Under the pieces are notes generated by a model. That model was not told the DNA's origin. It did not search any database and saw only the letters and a program-made list of their open reading frames with translations. 64,000 nucleotides of DNA from Pseudoscleropodium purum. Taxonomy: Eukaryota; Streptophyta; Bryopsida; Hypnales; Brachytheciaceae. Location: the NCBI GenBank assembly GCA_963969395.1, contig OZ017800.1:19128479-19192478 (forward strand), in the 5' to 3' direction. Every line of letters begins with the position of its first letter. The stretch's first letter is position 1. A program made the translations under genes and the position numbers. Shown here piece by piece: positions 60,201 to 64,000 of the stretch.

Positions 60201-63200
60201 AGAGGAATCAACCGCAATGACTTGGGATGTAAGATTAGGGTAGACCTCCAAACCGAATGGGGGATCCCAAACCACAGCAACAGGTGGAAAACAGCGCGCT
60301 TTACAGAGTTCTGATTTTGTCATAAAATAAAACTGTCAGTATTGCTCCTAAGAAGCATCCAGAAGTGCAATCAGGACAAAAGGAAGGATATGAATAGAAA
60401 ATTAGAAAAAAGATAATGTGGTGGTTATTGTGATAAGTGACAGCTTACTTAAGATATCCTCAGGCTCTGGATGCTCTTTTGCGAGTCCTTCAGGCTTCAC
60501 TCCACAGCTCACTATCTGCACGTCGAGGGTGATTGGCAGAGTACTCAAGGAGACTGCAATAGGAACTTGCCACACCATTGGATGGTATTCCCACAGCCAT
60601 ATCCCCTGCAAGAATAAAAGAAATATAGACCACACCCAAAAGGAAGTCAATCAAAGTATGAGTTACGTATCTTCGAATTTACCATTATAAAAAACTCGTG
60701 ATCTAGTGTCCAGTCAAAGTGGAAAACACGCTTACTCATTTATAAATGAATCAGACAAACGACAATGGGAAAGTTCAGTGACTCCGGCTTAAGGTGTGGC
60801 AGAGAAGAACAGACCTGTCGTTTGAAAAACGAGGATAATAGCCATGACGTAGATAGAGGAGTCTTCCCTTGATTGGGATTGTAAAAATGAGACACTGCCA
60901 TGGTCACAGGAGGAGGGGCGCTTCCAACGAGAGCCTGCAAGTGATAAATCAGTACCAGCTTGAGTTCTCACAACCTATCAATGAAGGACGGGTTTGAGGA
61001 GTAGATCTCAGACTACAAGTAATAGAGGAACAGGACCAAGATATACCGGCAAAGGAGCGACCGAGATTGTCAAGTATCGGAATCCCTTCAGATCGTTGGG
61101 GCCCAAGTGCAGCAACCCCGTAGGTGAGACCTGCTCTGGCGTTCCTCCTGGTTCCGTCTGCATATCCATTGCAAGCATTCAGCACTCCCTAAAACGTAAA
61201 CTCTAAGCACATAGCTAAATATTGAAAGGAAGAAAACACAGACCTGAGGTGGAGTAGGACCAGATGGAAGCTGAGCCATCTTCATTGTCACTTCTACTAC
61301 ACGCTCAGAGGCTGGTACCTCACCAGACCGGCTCTCCTCAGGCCATAGGTGCACCCGCAACCCTACACATGGGGCCAAGTTTGTTACGAGAACAAACCAT
61401 CCATGATTATGCTGGCGTGCCTGTCCGAAAAGAAATCCAAATCAGCAACTCAAAGTCCCCATTTTGATATTATAATAGAAAATACAAAGAAAGAAAAATG
61501 TAAAAATGTTTTCTTCTGGTCAAAGCTTCACTATGTAATAAAAGGCATAAAGACGAAGGAAGGCTATAAAATCTCAAAACTACGGATTAAGAAGCGATGG
61601 AAACGTAGTAGTGAGTGCATACCAGTTTATCAATGTCCAGCCATCGTCGTTTACCATCCATGGTTAATACATTCATGATCGGTGTCTGAACATGGATGTC
61701 GTCGGCCACGTCAATCTCCCAGTGGGTGCTAAGTGGGCACGCAGATGGACTCACATTCGCAGCTTTGATTACTAGTCTCTCTGAAACTTGACCTTGAGCC
61801 TCAAACTTTTCTGAATGCTTCTTGTTATAAGGCAGTAGATTCAATGCTTGAGGAAGTGCACTGCGCAAGTTGGACACGAAAACTCCTAGCTTCGTGTGTG
61901 GATTTGCGTACTGCTGGCCGGTGCTCTTGTCTATCAATTGTAGCAATGTATGACCCACCTGGGCGTTCAAAAACAAAATAAATCAAGACGGGCGAGCTGT
62001 TTGAGTCTCTCCTATTTGAGCTTGTGCTGATTAGATCAACAGGTGGAGAACGCAATTTGAAATACCTGAACCATCATCTGGTTGCACCAGAGAATGCTCT
62101 GGTGTTCCATAGACATCCAGATGCTCAACATTCCCGCTGTGTCGACTGTCAGTCCATTTGTCGGAGGCACTATCCCATCCAGCGATGACATTCGAGACCG
62201 GACCTGAGAGCACCATAAGAAAAATTCAGTATCTAAAAAGCTCCTTGTCTCCAAACAACAACGGACTGCGGGGAATAACAGTGCAGTACCTGATAATCAC
62301 GAGCCCCTCCGGTTATAGAAACCACCACCACTTTTGACAGTGGAGGCTCTTCACCCTTGACAGATTCATATCCACGGATCCAAGCGTCGTTCACACGAGA
62401 GAAAAAATTTCCAAATGATGGTTGCACGGCTAGTGGTGGCGATCTGACAGCAGCAGCAGCAGCAGTGAGAGCAATAAGAAAAAATAGATAATCCAGTTTG
62501 TACATAGAAGAACCTCCCCCACTATTTTGAGTGTAGGGTTCTATGGGCATGATAGAATCAGTTCCATTAATTTTAACGTGCACATAGAGACTGACCTGTG
62601 GGGGCTAGAAAGGGTAAGCACAGTCTCCACTGCACCTTTTCTTAAACCCGGATGGACAACAGCAGCTCGAGCTACAAACCCTCCCATGGAGTGTCCCACC
62701 AAAATGACACTAGTGGGCAGAACCTCGCCTTTACTTTCATTATGCTGGGCCCGCAATGAATTTCTATACCTATCTAAGATCTGCCAGCCAGCAACAACAA
62801 CCAATCTTTCAAACCCTGGCAAAACAAAGTTCACAGTATCACCAACAAAAACTTCATACCTACCCCGCTCATGCAAACCAAGTAGCACTAATTAGCTAAC
62901 TGAAATTCGTAATTGAATGCCGAAGGTGCCCAAATTGTGTCAGTTTGCAAATTGGTGCTTACTCCTACTAACAAACTTGGAATGATTTTACATTCATTCC
63001 ACCAATTAACTTATCTCCCCAATTTAGGAAAAGTAAACCAATTGTGCCAATACAATGGCTATAGTGTTGAATCCACCAGCACTAACCAAGTATCAACAGT
63101 AACCTAGCTTGACAGTCTCACTCTACATTAGATACCTTCATAGATACCTTCTAAATAGCGAATGAACCCTAACACCCCAGTGAGCTAATTGGCGCAACTA

Positions 63201-64000
63201 CGTGCTTGGTAAATGCGATTAGTTTGCTTAGAAGCAATGAGCAAGGTTCACGTGTGGAGGTGGGTAATCAAAGTTGGCAGTTTTCATTGGCAACAAAGTA
63301 GTAATTTCGAGTAACAAATATGGCTTTTATTTTGAACTAAGATACAAAGAATCGCAGGTTTACCCTATGAACTGCTCCAACCACATAGTTGGCGTGTTGC
63401 TCCAGAATCCAGCCGTCCATTGCCGAATGCTCGCCCTCTAAATCCACTGTGAACCAGTCCAAATGGTTAGGATACTTCCCTTCCACTTTGGTACTTGCTA
63501 GCAATTCCCCAACGTCGAACCCAACGGGACCAGCTTCAAGCGGCGTAAGCGAAGACAGCTGGTAGTAATACCCTTCAATGGGGCCTCCATTGTACGCTCG
63601 GTCCGATTCTGCTGCCACTGATCGCACCTAGCAGGCCAACAATTTAATCGGAATCATCAACACTTAATCCTCAAGCGCACAATTCTCACAGAGAGCTCGA
63701 AATCCCGCCTAAGCCTGAACTCAAAAGCCCTAAACCCCGATTAATTTCGAATTCAAAAGCAATTAAACTCGCCTATTATCGGCTTTCCAAACCGTACCAC
63801 GGATCTGTCTGTAAAGCGTGCAATTTCATCGCAGAATATCGAGTGCTCAATTTGTGCAGATGAAAATCCTCGACGCTTTAATTTTCAGCACATATCATCC
63901 AGCTCAGGAATTCACGTTTAAACCCTAATTTCATATGCAGAGTTGCAAATCGATACAGCTGAATTCAATGCTTTCCATTCAAACAAAATTGCTTACTTGC
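57202..64000 (-). CDS. PGAP1-like GPI inositol-deacylase, 3' 16 exons plus the edge of another, partial
   Basis: Exons from the 5' side: 64000-63997 (edge), 63627-63364, 62780-62596, 62443-62290, 62203-62066, 61958-61623, 61420-61244, 61157-61047, 60934-60815, 60605-60449, 60310-60147, 59998-59912, 59726-59398, 59064-59040, 58519-58380, 58257-58065, 57525-57202. The frame holds throughout and gives 967 residues in the window. The enzyme removes the acyl chain from inositol of GPI anchors in the ER. Seen: VRSVAAESDRAYNGGP, the lipase motif GHSMGG (nucleophile Ser), SSPH soon after, and several hydrophobic spans towards the C-terminus, ending RGKRHFHRH. The N-terminal exon, expected to hold the GNGGSYKQ-type block, is cut off by the window edge. 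Exon 59064-59040 and the start of 58257 (alternative 58299) are the least certain. Confidence 0.88.

Noticed and set aside
61088..61378. Minus frame reading through from PGAP1-like exon 61420-61244
   Set aside because: Similarity ends at the GT donor after 61244; the following exon (61157-61047) uses a different frame.

Overview
This window reads as nuclear DNA of a land plant. The genes are split by short GT-AG introns. Three proteins (a LEC14B-type WD40 protein, a USP-plus-kinase RLCK and a plant-type GPI inositol-deacylase) have plant-type architectures, and plant telo-box motifs sit beside the translation genes. Genes lie in moderately GC-rich islands separated by very AT-rich spacers full of decayed repeats. 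A bryophyte, for example a moss, fits this look, but that assignment is inference and not proven here.

Layout: 1-7.55 kb is an AT-rich spacer with copies of a roughly 0.9 kb inverted-repeat element. 7.55-15.05 kb (+) is a long leader followed by a nine-exon WD40 gene of the LEC14B/DCAF11 family. 15.05-32.4 kb is a repeat-rich AT spacer with two more 0.9 kb elements, a 316 bp MITE with perfect 12 bp ends, a 69 bp minisatellite, an (ATT)n tract and a tandemly duplicated block. 32.4-39.3 kb (+) is a ten-exon receptor-like cytoplasmic kinase with an N-terminal USP-like domain. 39.3-45.05 kb is AT spacer. 45.05-48.8 kb (+) is deoxyhypusine synthase. 50.09-51.4 kb (-) is a two-exon organellar (mitochondrial-type) ribosomal protein bL36. 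53.1-54.75 kb (+) is cytosolic ribosomal protein uS14 (S29). 57.2-64.0 kb (-) is a PGAP1-like GPI inositol-deacylase whose first exon lies beyond the right edge.

Three neighbours (deoxyhypusine synthase, bL36 and uS14) all serve translation, and each has telomere-like motifs (AAACCCTAA or CCTAAC repeats) in its promoter, leader or intron. Shared growth-linked regulation is plausible. There is no operon-like logic otherwise.

The most unusual observations are: a 42 bp piece of the bL36 gene embedded in deoxyhypusine synthase intron 6; a family of roughly 900 bp elements ending TTAA-CCCCTAAA...TTTAGGGG-TTAA, with related shorter elements in introns of two unrelated genes; several further MITE-like families; and an 81-codon upstream ORF, built of two 87 bp repeats, whose stop overlaps the bL36 start. 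I found no convincing new multi-gene system. Exon borders were inferred by eye from frame continuity, splice signals and recalled family sequences.
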